64,000 nt of DNA, from assembly GCA_015067825.1 (NCBI GenBank), contig SVLQ01000006.1, positions 1-64,000 on the forward strand, in the 5' to 3' direction. The notes under the pieces were generated by a model. It saw nothing but the letters and a program-made list of their open reading frames with translations. It did no database searches and was not told where the DNA came from. A program made the translations under genes and the position numbers. The stretch is from Oscillospiraceae bacterium. Lineage in GTDB: Bacteria; Bacillota; Clostridia; Oscillospirales; QAMX01. How positions within the stretch are numbered: the first letter of the stretch is position 1; each line of letters starts with the position of its first letter. This document shows positions 51,767 to 60,884 of the stretch, one piece after another.

Positions 51767-52417
51767 TTAATACCCCATGTCTTCGCCGACGACCCAAACG
51801 TGGGTCTCGCGGCCGCCCATCGGGTAGGAATAGCGCACGGTCACGCGGCACATCCGCAGATCGGCGGCGCATTCGTAGCAGCGGTCAGTCTTGGCACAGG
51901 GCGTTTTCATGTTCAGGCGGCGGGCATTTTGGGGGCAGGCGACGGTTTTGATGCGTTCAATCGCCGCGTCGTAGCCGCCGGTGACGAGCTTATTTTGGCC
52001 GCAGACGATGATGCAGCGCGTCGGGCCGTAGAACATCGCCGCCACGCGGTTGCCGCGGCCGTCGATGGAGACGAGCTCGCCCGAATCCATCAGCGCATTG
52101 GCGCTGCAGAGGTAGCAGTCGGAAAGCAGCGCCTGCGGGCGCACGTCGCCCTCAGCTTCGTCGGCTCTCCAGTGCCAAAGGACGGAATTGCCGCGTTCGA
52201 CGAGCGCATCAAAAACGTCGAGCTCGTCGATCGTCTTCGAGCCGCCGATGCCGACGACTTCTTCCGGGCGGATCTCGGCGAGCATCGCCGCGCGCGCCGC
52301 CGATACCGTCGGGTAGTAGCGCGTGACGAAGCCGCGCTTTTGCAGATTGGTGAGGCAGAGAGCCATTTCGTCGCTGACGGCAAAGGTCTCGCCGGCTTGA
52401 GAAGTCCAGGTTGCCAT
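51767..52417 (-). CDS. LUD domain protein
   Basis: A 216-residue protein of the LutC/DUF162 (LUD) family. Typical segments are VGIGGSKTIDELDV near 55-68, SANALMDSGELVSIDGRGNRVAAMFYGP near 103-130, and VCGQNKLV. Several C-terminal cysteines (TPCAKTDRCYECAADLRMC) suggest a metal or FeS site. LutC takes part in lactate use, but this stand-alone anaerobe form has no assigned substrate. The AAGGAGAG site is good; the Crp/Fnr gene follows 10 bases downstream. Confidence 0.87.
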   Translation of the reverse strand: MATWTSQAGETFAVSDEMALCLTNLQKRGFVTRYYPTVSAARAAMLAEIRPEEVVGIGGSKTIDELDVFDALVERGNSVLWHWRADEAEGDVRPQALLSDCYLCSANALMDSGELVSIDGRGNRVAAMFYGPTRCIIVCGQNKLVTGGYDAAIERIKTVACPQNARRLNMKTPCAKTDRCYECAADLRMCRVTVRYSYPMGGRETHVWVVGEDMGY

Positions 52418-52449
52418 GGGAAAATCTCTCCTTTTTGCAAATTTCGCTC

Positions 52450-52478
52450 TTGCAATTTGCGTCGCGGTATGGTATAAT
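52450..52478 (+). promoter_or_regulatory. Promoter of the SRP RNA gene
   Basis: TTGCAA, 17-base spacer, TATAAT. Confidence 0.8.
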
Positions 52479-52484
52479 TAAGAA

Positions 52485-52638
52485 CAGCATGGGTGATATT
52501 GTGCAGCCCTGCGATTCTGCCCTGCGCAACGGCGACCCGCGAACCATGTCAGGCGGGGAACCGAGCAGCATTAAGTGGGATTCGCAGTGTGCCGCAGCCA
52601 GCAGGTTACAGGGCTGCACAATGTCTCTCGTGCTTTTT
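52485..52638 (+). ncRNA. ffs: Signal recognition particle RNA
   Basis: Ends pair perfectly over 14 bp (ATTGTGCAGCCCTG with CAGGGCTGCACAAT). The apical domain IV carries the conserved GTCAGG..GAGCAGCA with a GGAA tetraloop closed by CGG/CCG (about 52548-52570). It has a consensus promoter and a terminal T-run (52633-52637). The position directly upstream of dnaX is the classic Gram-positive order. It binds Ffh to target membrane proteins. Confidence 0.93.
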
Positions 52639-52745
52639 TAATACCCCGTAAATTCCCCCACAAAACAAGTTTTGCGGGAAGAAACCAACTTTTCTATATT
52701 ATACCACACTTTCCGTAAAAAGGAAATGCCGAAGGAGGATCACCG

Positions 52746-54380
52746 ATGGGTCTCGCACTGTACAACAAATGGCGTCCGATGCGATTTGAAGATGTCATCG
52801 GTCAGGAGCACATCACCCGCACGCTCAAGAACCAGGCCGCCAACCGCCGTCTGTCGCACGCGTACCTCTTCTGCGGGCCGCGCGGCACGGGCAAAACGAC
52901 CTGTGCGCGTATTCTCGCAAAGGCGGCCAACTGCCTCTCTCCGGTCAACGGCGGCGACCCCTGCAACGAATGTGAGGCCTGCCGCAGCATCAACGACGGC
53001 AGCGCGACCGACGTTTTTGAGCTCGACGCCGCCACCTACACGGGTGTCGACAGCATCCGCGACCTCCGCGACGAAGCCGTTTACGCGCCATCGGAGCTGG
53101 CGAAAAAGGTCTACATCATGGACGAAGTGCACATGCTCTCGCAGAGCGCGTTCAACGCCCTCCTAAAAATCCTCGAAGAGCCGCCGGCACACGTCATGTT
53201 CGTGCTCGCATCCACCGAGCTGCACAAGATCCCCGCAACGATCCTTTCGCGCTGTCAGCGCTTTGAATTCCGCCGTATTGAACGCCGCGACATCGCCAAG
53301 CGCCTGATGAAGGTCGCCGGCGAAGAAAAGATCCCGCTCGTCGACAGCGGCGCACTGACGATCGCGCATATGTCCGACGGCGCGATGCGCAACGCCCTGA
53401 GCCTTCTCGAGCAGGCATCCGCCCTCTCCGGCGGTGTGACCACGCTCGACAGCGCCGGGGTTTCCAAGGCGCTGGGGCTCGTGACCGCCGAGGCGCTCCT
53501 CGATTGCGCGGCACAGATCGCCGCCGGCAATGCAAAAAGCGTGCTCGCACTCTTTACCGCGCAGTACGAAAACGGCGTTGAGCCGACCGGTTTCGCCGAC
53601 CGCTTGATGGCGCTCTACCGCGATCTGCTGATCCGCAAAACGAGCGACACCGATCTGCTGATCGGCAGCGGCTACACCGCCGACGATCTGAACCGCCTGC
53701 TCCCGATGTACACGCCCGAGCGTCTGCTCTTTTCGGTCAAGCTCCTGCGCGATGCGCTCCTGCTTTTGAACCGCAGCCCCAACCGCCGCATTGACGTGGA
53801 GATGGCGCTTTTGGGGCTCTGCCGCCCCAGCCTCGGCGGCGATCCCGCAGCCCTTGCCGCACGCATTTCGGCAATCGAAACGCGCCTGGCCACCGGCAAC
53901 TTCGTCGCGGCAGCCCCCGGCGATGCCCCTGCCGCACCGAGCGAATCCGTTCCCGCTGCTGCTCCGGCAGCATCCGCGGAAGCGCCCAAAGAAGCGCCCA
54001 AGGCCGTCCCCGCCGCACCGACAGCTCCGCAGGTAAGCGGACTGCAGCCGATCGACTTCCGCGATGAGCTGCTTTCGGCTCTGCGCGACCGCCTTGACCG
54101 CATGAACTATTCCTACATCAAGACCTGCGAATTCGTTGCCGGCGGCGGCAAGCTCATCCTGCGCGCCCCCGACGACATGACCATGGACATCGTTTCGCGC
54201 CGCGCCACCCTCGACGCCGTCACCGAAACGCTCGCCGTGCTCGGCAGACCGCACCGCGTTTCGGCCGAGAAGAGCGATCCCACCGCATCCGACGCCCCCT
54301 TTGACGGCGGAAGCTCCGACGGATTTGACGAGCTGATGCAATTTGCCGCCTCCAACCCCGATATCGCCGGTATCCGCTGA
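52746..54380 (+). CDS. dnaX: DNA polymerase III subunits gamma/tau
   Basis: A 544-residue clamp-loader subunit. It opens YNKWRPMRFEDVIGQEHI and has Walker A GPRGTGKTT near residues 44-52, a four-cysteine zinc site ending CNECEAC near 80, Walker B IYIMDEVHML-like near 120, and sensor 1 ASTE. A Pro/Ala-rich linker (about 395-430) precedes a C-terminal domain that may contact the polymerase. The ATG follows AAGGAGG. Confidence 0.96.
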   Translation: MGLALYNKWRPMRFEDVIGQEHITRTLKNQAANRRLSHAYLFCGPRGTGKTTCARILAKAANCLSPVNGGDPCNECEACRSINDGSATDVFELDAATYTGVDSIRDLRDEAVYAPSELAKKVYIMDEVHMLSQSAFNALLKILEEPPAHVMFVLASTELHKIPATILSRCQRFEFRRIERRDIAKRLMKVAGEEKIPLVDSGALTIAHMSDGAMRNALSLLEQASALSGGVTTLDSAGVSKALGLVTAEALLDCAAQIAAGNAKSVLALFTAQYENGVEPTGFADRLMALYRDLLIRKTSDTDLLIGSGYTADDLNRLLPMYTPERLLFSVKLLRDALLLLNRSPNRRIDVEMALLGLCRPSLGGDPAALAARISAIETRLATGNFVAAAPGDAPAAPSESVPAAAPAASAEAPKEAPKAVPAAPTAPQVSGLQPIDFRDELLSALRDRLDRMNYSYIKTCEFVAGGGKLILRAPDDMTMDIVSRRATLDAVTETLAVLGRPHRVSAEKSDPTASDAPFDGGSSDGFDELMQFAASNPDIAGIR

Positions 54381-54408
54381 GTGCGGGCCGTGAAAAGGAG
54401 AGAGGATC

Positions 54409-55014
54409 ATGCCCAACACCCCGTTTGCCGCCCCGGTTGAGCGGTTGATCGAATACTTCCAGCGCCTGCCCGGCATCGGTCGCAAGAGTGCCCAGCGCCT
54501 TGCGTTCCACGTGATGGGCATGGACGACGCAACCGCCGAGGGTTTTGCCCAGGCGATCATGGACGTCAAGCACACGATCTTTCAGTGCAAGGTGTGTCAG
54601 AATCTCACCGACCGCGAAGTTTGCTCGCTGTGCGCCTCCGACACGCGTGACCATTCCCTCGTCTGCGTGGTCGAATCGCCGACCGACGTCGCCGCCATCG
54701 AGCGCACCAAAGAATACAAAGGCACCTACCACGTTCTGCACGGCGTGATCTCGCCCTTAAACCAGATCGGCCCCGAGGACATCAAGATCAAAGAGCTTCT
54801 GGCGCGCGTCCGCGCCGGCGGCATCCGCGAAGTCATCATGGCGACCGATCCCGACACCACCGGCGAGACCACGGCGATGTACATTTCCGGTCTGCTGCGC
54901 CCGCTGGGGATCAAAGTGACGCGCCTTGCCTACGGCATCCCCGTCGGCGGGCACCTCGAATTCGCCGACGAAGTCACGCTCCTGCGCGCGCTGGAAGGCC
55001 GCCGCGAGATCTGA
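54409..55014 (+). CDS. recR: Recombination mediator RecR
   Basis: A 201-residue RecR: helix-hairpin-helix [15 protein letters not shown] (about 18-32), four-cysteine zinc finger CKVCQNL..CSLC (about 57-72), and Toprim domain [10 protein letters not shown] with [16 protein letters not shown] (about 80-125). It works with RecO/RecF in gap repair. It follows dnaX after 28 bases; the ybaB/ebfC gene that usually lies between them is absent. Confidence 0.96.
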   Translation: MPNTPFAAPVERLIEYFQRLPGIGRKSAQRLAFHVMGMDDATAEGFAQAIMDVKHTIFQCKVCQNLTDREVCSLCASDTRDHSLVCVVESPTDVAAIERTKEYKGTYHVLHGVISPLNQIGPEDIKIKELLARVRAGGIREVIMATDPDTTGETTAMYISGLLRPLGIKVTRLAYGIPVGGHLEFADEVTLLRALEGRREI

Positions 55015-55060
55015 GTTCCCGTATTTTTCGATATTTACAACGTCATTGGAGGTTTGTTTG

Positions 55061-57199
55061 ATGCACACTACCGACTACACGAAATACGTCAACCCCAACA
55101 TCGGCACGGTCGGCCATCTGCTGCAGGCGACCTATCCCAACGTCCAGTCGCCGCACGGCGCTGCCGTTGTCGCCCCGCTCTACCGCCCCGGCATGAAGGA
55201 CCGTTACAATTCCGACAAGATCTTCGGCTTCACCGTCGGCACGGCGGCCGTTATGCCCACGGTCACGGAAGAAGATCCGAATCTCGACAACACCGCCGCG
55301 ACCTTCGATCACGATCTTGAAGAAGCGCATCCGCATTTCTACAGCGTGTGGCTGGAATCGGCCGACATTGAATCGCGCCATACCGCCAGCAAAAACTACG
55401 GCCGCTTTGAATTCACCTTTCCCGCCGGCAAACCGGCCAGAGTGGCGTTTTATATGCTCGACTGCGGCGAAGCCCGTTACGAAAACGGCCGTCTCTACGT
55501 CAAACCCGCCGGCGGCCCCTTCGGCCCGCTGTGGACGATGTTTGACCTCTCGGCCGCCACGAAGGTGACGCGCCTCGCCGATATCCCCGCCACCGAAGAC
55601 CACCCCTACTACGATGACGATCCGCTCTCCATCGTCGTTGCCGATTTCGCCGACCGCAGCGTCGCCATCCCCTTCTGCCTCTCCGCGCTTGGCATGGAAA
55701 GCTGCGACGAATCCTACGCCGCCGACTGCGCGGGCAAGGATTTTGAGACGATCGCGGAAGAAAGCAAGGCGGCGTGGAACGAGGTTTTGGGCAAGGTCCG
55801 CGTGACCGGCGGCACCGAGGCCGAAAAACGCGTTTTCTACACGGCGATCTACCGCGCGACTTCGCGCATGCACAACTACAGCGTCGGCGGCAAATACTTC
55901 GGTTTCGACGGCAAGATCCACGACGACGGCGGCGAAGCCTACCTCTGCGACGACGGCATCTGGGACACCTACCGCGCGATGTATCCGCTGCAGCTGCTTC
56001 TGGAGCCCGAGACCCACAAAAACGCGCTGCGCTCCTACCTCAGGATGTACGAGGACAGCGGCTGGCTGCCGCGCTTCCCGCATCTTTACGGCAATATCCC
56101 CTGTATGCTCGGCCACCACAGCGTTTCGATCCTCGCCGAAGCGATCGCCAAGGGGATCGACATCGACCCCGCACTCGCCTACGAAGCCGCTTATAAAAAC
56201 GCCACCAAGCGCACGATGCTGCCTTGGGTCGACGGCGAAGCGGAAGATCTGACGCAGTGCTACTACGATAACGGCTTCTTCCCCGCCCTTGAAGAGGACG
56301 AACCCGAAACCTGCACGCGCATCCACCGTTCGGAGAACCGCCAGTCCGTCGCCGTGACGATCGAGCACTCCTACGACGACTGGTGCGTGGCAGAGTTGGC
56401 GAAGGCGCTCGGCAAAACCGAGGACGAGGCCTACTTCCGCGCCCGCTCCAAAAACTACCAAAACGTCTACGACGCCGAGATCGGCTTCGTGCATCCGCGC
56501 AAGGCCGACGGCACCTTCACGAAGGTCTACAACCCCAAATACTGCGGCGGCAACGGCGGACGCAAATACTTCGCCGAAAACAACGCCTACATCTATAATT
56601 TCGCCGCGCACCACGACCCCTACGGCATGATTGAAATGATGGGCGGCGAGGAGGCGTTTGCCGCGAAGCTCGATAACCTCTTTGTCGAGCAGTACGACGG
56701 GCTGAAATCGCGGTTTTTGGCACAGTACCCCGACGCGACCGGTCTGATGGGACAGTTCTGCATGGGCAACGAACCGAGCTTCCACATCCCCTACCTCTAC
56801 AACTTCTGCGGCCAGGCCTACAAGACCCAGCGCAAGATCCACGAGCTGATCCACCTTTGGTTCACCGATTCGCCGCTCGGCATCTGCGGCGACGAAGACG
56901 GCGGCGCAATGAGCGCGTTCCTCGTCTTCTCGGCGATGGGCTTCTACCCGTTCAACCCGGCCAGCGCCGAATACGAGCTGGGCAGCCCGATCTTCGACAA
57001 GGTCGAGCTCACGCTGCCCAACGGCAAGACCTTCGCGATCGTCGCCGAAGGCGCTTCCGGCAAGGCCAAATACATCCAGTCGGCGGCGATGAACGGCAAA
57101 GCGCTCACCGCTCCGCGCTTCACCCACGCCGATCTCATGGAAGGCGGCGAGCTCGTCCTCGAAATGGGCGAACGCCCCAACAAAACGCTCTTTGCCTAA
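55061..57199 (+). CDS. GH92 family glycoside hydrolase, cytoplasmic
   Basis: A 712-residue exo-alpha-mannosidase-family protein. The N-terminal beta-sandwich begins YVNPNIGT..GHLLQATYPNVQSPHGA, and the (alpha/alpha)6 domain carries the GH92 landmarks GIWDTYRAMYPL, MGNEPSFHIPYLYNF and ICGDEDGGAMSAFLVFSAMGFYP. The family is Ca-dependent and removes mannose from N-glycans. No signal peptide is present, so imported mannosides are likely substrates. The ATG at 55061 has GGAGGT; sequence reading further upstream overlaps recR. Confidence 0.9.
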   Translation: MHTTDYTKYVNPNIGTVGHLLQATYPNVQSPHGAAVVAPLYRPGMKDRYNSDKIFGFTVGTAAVMPTVTEEDPNLDNTAATFDHDLEEAHPHFYSVWLESADIESRHTASKNYGRFEFTFPAGKPARVAFYMLDCGEARYENGRLYVKPAGGPFGPLWTMFDLSAATKVTRLADIPATEDHPYYDDDPLSIVVADFADRSVAIPFCLSALGMESCDESYAADCAGKDFETIAEESKAAWNEVLGKVRVTGGTEAEKRVFYTAIYRATSRMHNYSVGGKYFGFDGKIHDDGGEAYLCDDGIWDTYRAMYPLQLLLEPETHKNALRSYLRMYEDSGWLPRFPHLYGNIPCMLGHHSVSILAEAIAKGIDIDPALAYEAAYKNATKRTMLPWVDGEAEDLTQCYYDNGFFPALEEDEPETCTRIHRSENRQSVAVTIEHSYDDWCVAELAKALGKTEDEAYFRARSKNYQNVYDAEIGFVHPRKADGTFTKVYNPKYCGGNGGRKYFAENNAYIYNFAAHHDPYGMIEMMGGEEAFAAKLDNLFVEQYDGLKSRFLAQYPDATGLMGQFCMGNEPSFHIPYLYNFCGQAYKTQRKIHELIHLWFTDSPLGICGDEDGGAMSAFLVFSAMGFYPFNPASAEYELGSPIFDKVELTLPNGKTFAIVAEGASGKAKYIQSAAMNGKALTAPRFTHADLMEGGELVLEMGERPNKTLFA

Positions 57200-57208
57200 A
57201 GAAACACA

Positions 57209-57247
57209 AAAAAAATCAGCCGTTGGCAAAGCCAACGGCTGATTTTC
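57209..57247. terminator. Bidirectional terminator between GH92 and rubrerythrin
   Basis: AAAATCAGCCGTTGGC-AAA-GCCAACGGCTGATTTT. Confidence 0.9.
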
Positions 57248-57258
57248 GTTCCGTCTTT

Positions 57259-57798
57259 TTAGTAGTTTTCGGCTTTGATCATGAAATAGGCCTTCGGATG
57301 CGCACAAACCGCGCACACTTCGGGGGCCTTTTTGCCGACGACGATGTGACCGCAGTTGCGGCACTGCCAGATCGTATCGCCCTCGCGGGAGAAAACGAGG
57401 CCGTCTTCAAGGTTGGCAAGCAGCTTTCTGTAGCGTTCTTCGTGCTCTTTTTCGATCTTGGCCACGCTTTCAAACAGAGCGGCGATCTTGGTGAAGCCTT
57501 CTTCGCGCGCTTCCTTGGCAAACGTCGCGTACATATCGGTCCATTCGTAGTTTTCGCCGGCAGCGGCGTCGGCGAGGTTATCGGTCGTGGTGCCGATCTC
57601 ACCGCCGTGCAGGAGCTTGAACCAAATCTTGGCGTGCTCTTTTTCGTTTTCGGCCGTTTCGAGGAAGAGCGCGGCGATCTGCTCGTAGCCGTCTTTTTTG
57701 GCCTTGGAAGCGTAGTAGGTGTACTTGTTTCTCGCCTGCGATTCGCCGGCAAATGCAGCCATCAGGTTGGCTTCGGTTCTCGAACCTTTCAGTTCCAT
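57259..57798 (-). CDS. rbr: Rubrerythrin
   Basis: A 179-residue peroxide-scavenging protein: a four-helix diiron domain with Glu/His ligands ([40 protein letters not shown]), then a rubredoxin-type iron site CRNCG..CAVCAHP at the C terminus. It is typical of anaerobes and takes electrons from rubredoxin or NADH oxidoreductases. Strong promoter. Confidence 0.95.
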   Translation of the reverse strand: MELKGSRTEANLMAAFAGESQARNKYTYYASKAKKDGYEQIAALFLETAENEKEHAKIWFKLLHGGEIGTTTDNLADAAAGENYEWTDMYATFAKEAREEGFTKIAALFESVAKIEKEHEERYRKLLANLEDGLVFSREGDTIWQCRNCGHIVVGKKAPEVCAVCAHPKAYFMIKAENY

Positions 57799-57848
57799 GG
57801 ATAAAACACTCCTTTTCGTTTGTTCAAAGCATTGGTTTGCTTATCTTT

Positions 57849-57877
57849 AGTGTATCCTTTTTTTGGCAATTTGTCAA
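57849..57877 (-). promoter_or_regulatory. Promoter of rubrerythrin
   Basis: TTGACA (57877-57872), 17-base spacer, TACACT (57854-57849). Confidence 0.8.
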
Positions 57878-57896
57878 GTCGATTCCCGGCGGATAC

Positions 57897-57926
57897 TTGA
57901 CAAATCCGGGCAAAAACACCTATAAT
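57897..57926 (+). promoter_or_regulatory. Promoter reading into the repeat array and WYL/chr operon
   Basis: TTGACA (57897-57902), 18-base spacer, TATAAT (57921-57926). It is divergent from the rubrerythrin promoter, 20 bases away. Confidence 0.8.
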
Positions 57927-57938
57927 GATAGTATCGGT

Positions 57939-58353
57939 CGATTTGGAAACTGCGTTTCCAAATCGGACCCGCTGCGGCGGGGTTTTCTCACGCGCTTATC
58001 CCCGCGTCCTTATCGGCGCGTGGACGAGCTTTTATCGATTTGGAAACTGCGTTTCCAAATCGGGCCCGCTGCGGCGGGGTTTCTCACGCGCTTATCCCCG
58101 CCGACAAAATCTGCGATTTCGTCGGCTCCTTTCGGCGCGTGGACGAACTTCGTTCGTCTTGGTGGAGTTTTTTCGGCAGCAAAGCCTTATCGATTTGGAA
58201 ACTGCGTTTCCAAATCGGGCCCGCTACGGCGGGGTTTCTCACGCGCTGATCCCCGCCGACAAAATCTGCGATTTCGTCGGCTCCTTTCGGCGCGTGGACG
58301 AACTTCGTTCGTCTTGGTGGAGTTTTTTCGGCAGCAAAGCCGCCGAAAAAACG
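57939..58353 (+). repeat. Tandem array of modular hairpin repeats (R2-R4)
   Basis: Three copies start with the CGATTTGGAAAC hairpin at 57939, 58036 and 58191. R3 and R4 are nearly identical, with a 155-base period. R2 is shortened and lacks the GCCGAC hairpin. Modules are shared with R1 (8218-8396), although the second module differs (GGGCCCGCTGCGGCGGGG here). The last copy ends with the complete TTTTTTCGGC..GCCGAAAAAA hairpin, 40 bases before the WYL start codon. It lies downstream of a strong promoter, so the array is probably transcribed as a ~460-base leader. Confidence 0.92.
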
Positions 58354-58392
58354 GAAATACATATGATTTTATTCGGATCGGAGGGAAACGAT

Positions 58393-59397
58393 ATGCCGAA
58401 GGTTTCGGGTCAAAAACTCAAGCTCATGTATCTCCACAAGATCCTTCTGACCGAAAGCGACGAGGATCATCCGCTCTCGATCAAGGATCTGATCGACCGC
58501 CTCCGCGAGTACGGGATTGCCGCCGAACGCAAAAGCATTTATTCCGATTTAGAGGCGCTGGAGGAATTCGGCGTGGATCTCGGCGTTGTCCGCGGGACGA
58601 CGACGCGCTACTTTATCGGCGAGCGCACGTTTTCGGTGCCGGAGCTGCAACTTTTGGCCAGCGCGGTTGCATCGAGCAAGTTTATCACCGAGCAGAAATC
58701 GGCCGAGCTGATCGGTAAGATCACCTCGCTGGCAAGCAGCCATACCGCCGGGCGCATCAACCGCCAGATCTATCTGCTGAACCGCCGCAAGCACGGCAAC
58801 AAATTCATCTATTATAACATCGACCGCATCCACGACGCGATCGGTGCGAAACGCGCGGTGACCTTCAAGTACTTTGAGTATACCACAAAAAAGGAAAAAC
58901 AATACCGCCGCGGCGGCGAAATCTATACGGCCGTTCCCTACGCGCTCTGTTGGGACGACGATAACTACTACATGATCGCCTATTACCCGCGCTACGACTC
59001 GATCACCAATTTCCGCGTCGACCGTATGGAGTCGGTCGAGCTGGGCGAGGAACTCGCCGAAGATCCGCACCGCGCGAAGTTTGCCGTGGAAACGCACACG
59101 CAAGGCCTGTTTTCGATGTTCGGCGGCGAAAAGCTGCTCGCACGCATCGCCTTTGCGCCGCATCTGATCGGGGCGGTGCTCGACCGGTTCGGCCGCGACG
59201 TCGCCATCGAGCAATGCGCCGACGGCTGGTTTGCTATCGCCGCCGACGTGATCGTCAGCCCGGCGTTCTGGGGCTGGCTGTTCCAGTTCGGCACGGATGC
59301 CCGTGTGATCGGCCCCGACCGCCTCGTCGCGCTTGCCGGCGAGGAAGCCAAAAAACTCAGCGATCTCTATACAAAAGAAGGAGGAACCCAAGCATGA
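58393..59397 (+). CDS. WYL-domain transcriptional regulator
   Basis: A 334-residue regulator: N-terminal winged helix (about 8-65, SIKDLIDRLREYGIAAERKSIYSDLEAL), a central WYL domain (about 150-225, YTAVPYALCWDDDNYYMIAYYP..FRVDRMESVEL), and a C-terminal extension. The ATG at 58393 follows GGAGGG. WYL domains bind ligands such as nucleic acids, and many control defence or stress loci. Its stop overlaps the first chromate transporter start (ATGA), so the three genes form one unit. Confidence 0.9.
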   Translation: MPKVSGQKLKLMYLHKILLTESDEDHPLSIKDLIDRLREYGIAAERKSIYSDLEALEEFGVDLGVVRGTTTRYFIGERTFSVPELQLLASAVASSKFITEQKSAELIGKITSLASSHTAGRINRQIYLLNRRKHGNKFIYYNIDRIHDAIGAKRAVTFKYFEYTTKKEKQYRRGGEIYTAVPYALCWDDDNYYMIAYYPRYDSITNFRVDRMESVELGEELAEDPHRAKFAVETHTQGLFSMFGGEKLLARIAFAPHLIGAVLDRFGRDVAIEQCADGWFAIAADVIVSPAFWGWLFQFGTDARVIGPDRLVALAGEEAKKLSDLYTKEGGTQA

Positions 59398-59951
59398 AAT
59401 CACCCAAACGGCTCTGGCAGCTGTTTACAACTTTTTTCCGGATCGGCGCCTTTACCTTCGGCGGCGGTTACGCGATGATCCCGCTGATCCAGCGCGAGAC
59501 CGTTGAGAAGCACGGCTGGATCTCCGACGACGATATTTTAGAGATCCTCGCCATCGCCGAGTCGACGCCCGGCCCCATCGCCATCAATTCGGCCACCTTC
59601 GTCGGTTTCCGCGTCGGCGGCGTTTTGGGCAGTGCGTGCGCCACGTTGGGCGTTGTGCTCCCCTCGTTTATCATCATCTCGCTGATCGCCGTTCTGCTGC
59701 GCGATTTCTCCGATCTGAAGCCCGTTCGATACGCGTTTTTTGGCATCCGTGCCGGCGTTCTCGCGCTTCTTCTGAAAGCGCTGTGGACGATGTTCAAAAA
59801 GTGCCCGAAGAAGGTCGTTTCGTACGCGATCGTCGCCTGTGCGTTTGTTTTGAGCGCGATCATCGACCTGAACGTTCTGATCATCATTGCCGCCAGCGCG
59901 GTCGTGGGTCTGACCGCATCGCTGATTAGCGAGAGGAGGAAGGACAAGTGA
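59394..59951 (+). CDS. Chromate transporter, first half-size subunit
   Basis: A 185-residue membrane protein of the short-chain CHR family. It has the signatures FRIGAFTFGGGYAMIPLI and IAESTPGPIAINSATFVGF, with about five to six helices. Such half-size proteins act in pairs. The true substrate may be sulfate or another anion rather than chromate. Translationally coupled at both ends. Confidence 0.9.
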   Translation: MKSPKRLWQLFTTFFRIGAFTFGGGYAMIPLIQRETVEKHGWISDDDILEILAIAESTPGPIAINSATFVGFRVGGVLGSACATLGVVLPSFIIISLIAVLLRDFSDLKPVRYAFFGIRAGVLALLLKALWTMFKKCPKKVVSYAIVACAFVLSAIIDLNVLIIIAASAVVGLTASLISERRKDK

Positions 59952-60520
59952 TTTTTCTCGAGCTGTTTCTGACCTTCTTCAAAATCGGTGCCTTCACCTT
60001 TGGCGGCGGCTATGCGATGCTGCCGCTGATCCAGGCCGAGGTCGAGGCCAAGGGCTGGATCGCGCAGGAAGCGATCGTCAACTTCATCGCCGTCAGCGAA
60101 TCGACGCCCGGGCCGTTTGCGATCAATATGGCGACCTACGTCGGCGCGGAGATGGGCGGCGTTCTGGGCAGCGTCTGCGCCACGCTGGGTGTGGTCATGC
60201 CGTCGTTTGTGATCATCCTCATCGTCGCCAAGTGCTTTGAAAAATTCAAGACCAACCGCATCGTCAAGGGTTGTATGTCCGGTCTGAAACCGGCCGCCAT
60301 CGGCCTGATCGCCGCCGCCGTCGTCTCCGTCGGCGTGACGGTTTTCTTCCCCGCAGGTTGGGATACCGCCGTGTTTTCGGGCGCGCCGTTCTGGATCTCG
60401 CTGGCGATCTGTGCCGTGATGGCCGTTGCGGCCTTCAAAAAGGTGCACCCGATCCTCATCATCTGCGTTTCTGCCGTCATCGGGATCGCCGCGGGCTACG
60501 CGTTGGATCTGCCGTTGTAA
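59948..60520 (+). CDS. Chromate transporter, second half-size subunit
   Basis: A 190-residue paralogue of the preceding gene (FKIGAFTFGGGYAMLPLI, VSESTPGPFAINMATYVG). The start is GTG, in a GTGA overlap with the previous stop. The pair presumably forms the two antiparallel halves of one carrier. Confidence 0.9.
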   Translation: MIFLELFLTFFKIGAFTFGGGYAMLPLIQAEVEAKGWIAQEAIVNFIAVSESTPGPFAINMATYVGAEMGGVLGSVCATLGVVMPSFVIILIVAKCFEKFKTNRIVKGCMSGLKPAAIGLIAAAVVSVGVTVFFPAGWDTAVFSGAPFWISLAICAVMAVAAFKKVHPILIICVSAVIGIAAGYALDLPL

Positions 60521-60593
60521 CGAAAAAATCGTACGATGGATCTTTGCAAGCGAAAAATCTTTCTCGAAAAAAAGACACCCCGTGCTCCAGCGC

Positions 60594-60811
60594 CGCACGG
60601 TAAAGTCTCTCCACCCGTAGCAGGAATCCCCCAGTCTTCCGCGCTCGCTTGCGCAATCGCGGAAGCCAGCCCCCTTTACAAGGGGGGCCTTGGAATCTAT
60701 CGTTCCCATCGCCGCACGGTAAAGCCTTTCCACCGACATGAGCTAACCGCCCGAGCCTCCCTTGTAAAGGGAGGTGGGTTTTGCCGCAGGCAAAAGCCGG
60801 AGGGATTCCAA
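60594..60811. repeat. Second intergenic repeat family (two units)
   Basis: Two related units begin GCCGCACGGTAAAG at 60594 and 60712. Each holds a palindrome: CCCCCTTTACAAGGGGGG (about 60670-60687) and CCTCCCTTGTAAAGGGAGG (about 60757-60775). The second continues into GCAGGCAAAAGCCGGAGGGATTCC. The first unit also has TTCCGCGATTGCGCAA-type complementarity. No protein is encoded; I recall similar palindromes as dispersed repeats in Clostridia, which cannot be checked here. Confidence 0.7.
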
Positions 60812-60884
60812 CAGACGCTCCGCCTACCATCCCGTTTCAACAAACTCGAAACTCCCTCTCCAAAAATGCAAAGGAGAAATACCC

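Noticed and set aside
52209-52641. Two small frames overlapping 52490-52640
   Set aside because: They cover the SRP RNA gene, which has conserved structure and a promoter.
55043-57364. A 773-codon minus-strand frame, and similar long frames at 31415-33220, 18513-20207 and 53163-54575
   Set aside because: All are shadows of clear plus-strand genes (GH92, ABC operon, zinc-ribbon protein, dnaX), with low-complexity Val/Arg/Asp-rich translations.
57939-58353. CRISPR array or coding extension of the WYL gene
   Set aside because: The repeats are composite hairpins with no unique spacers, and the upstream in-frame translation is repetitive without a ribosome site. The WYL start at 58393 has GGAGGG.
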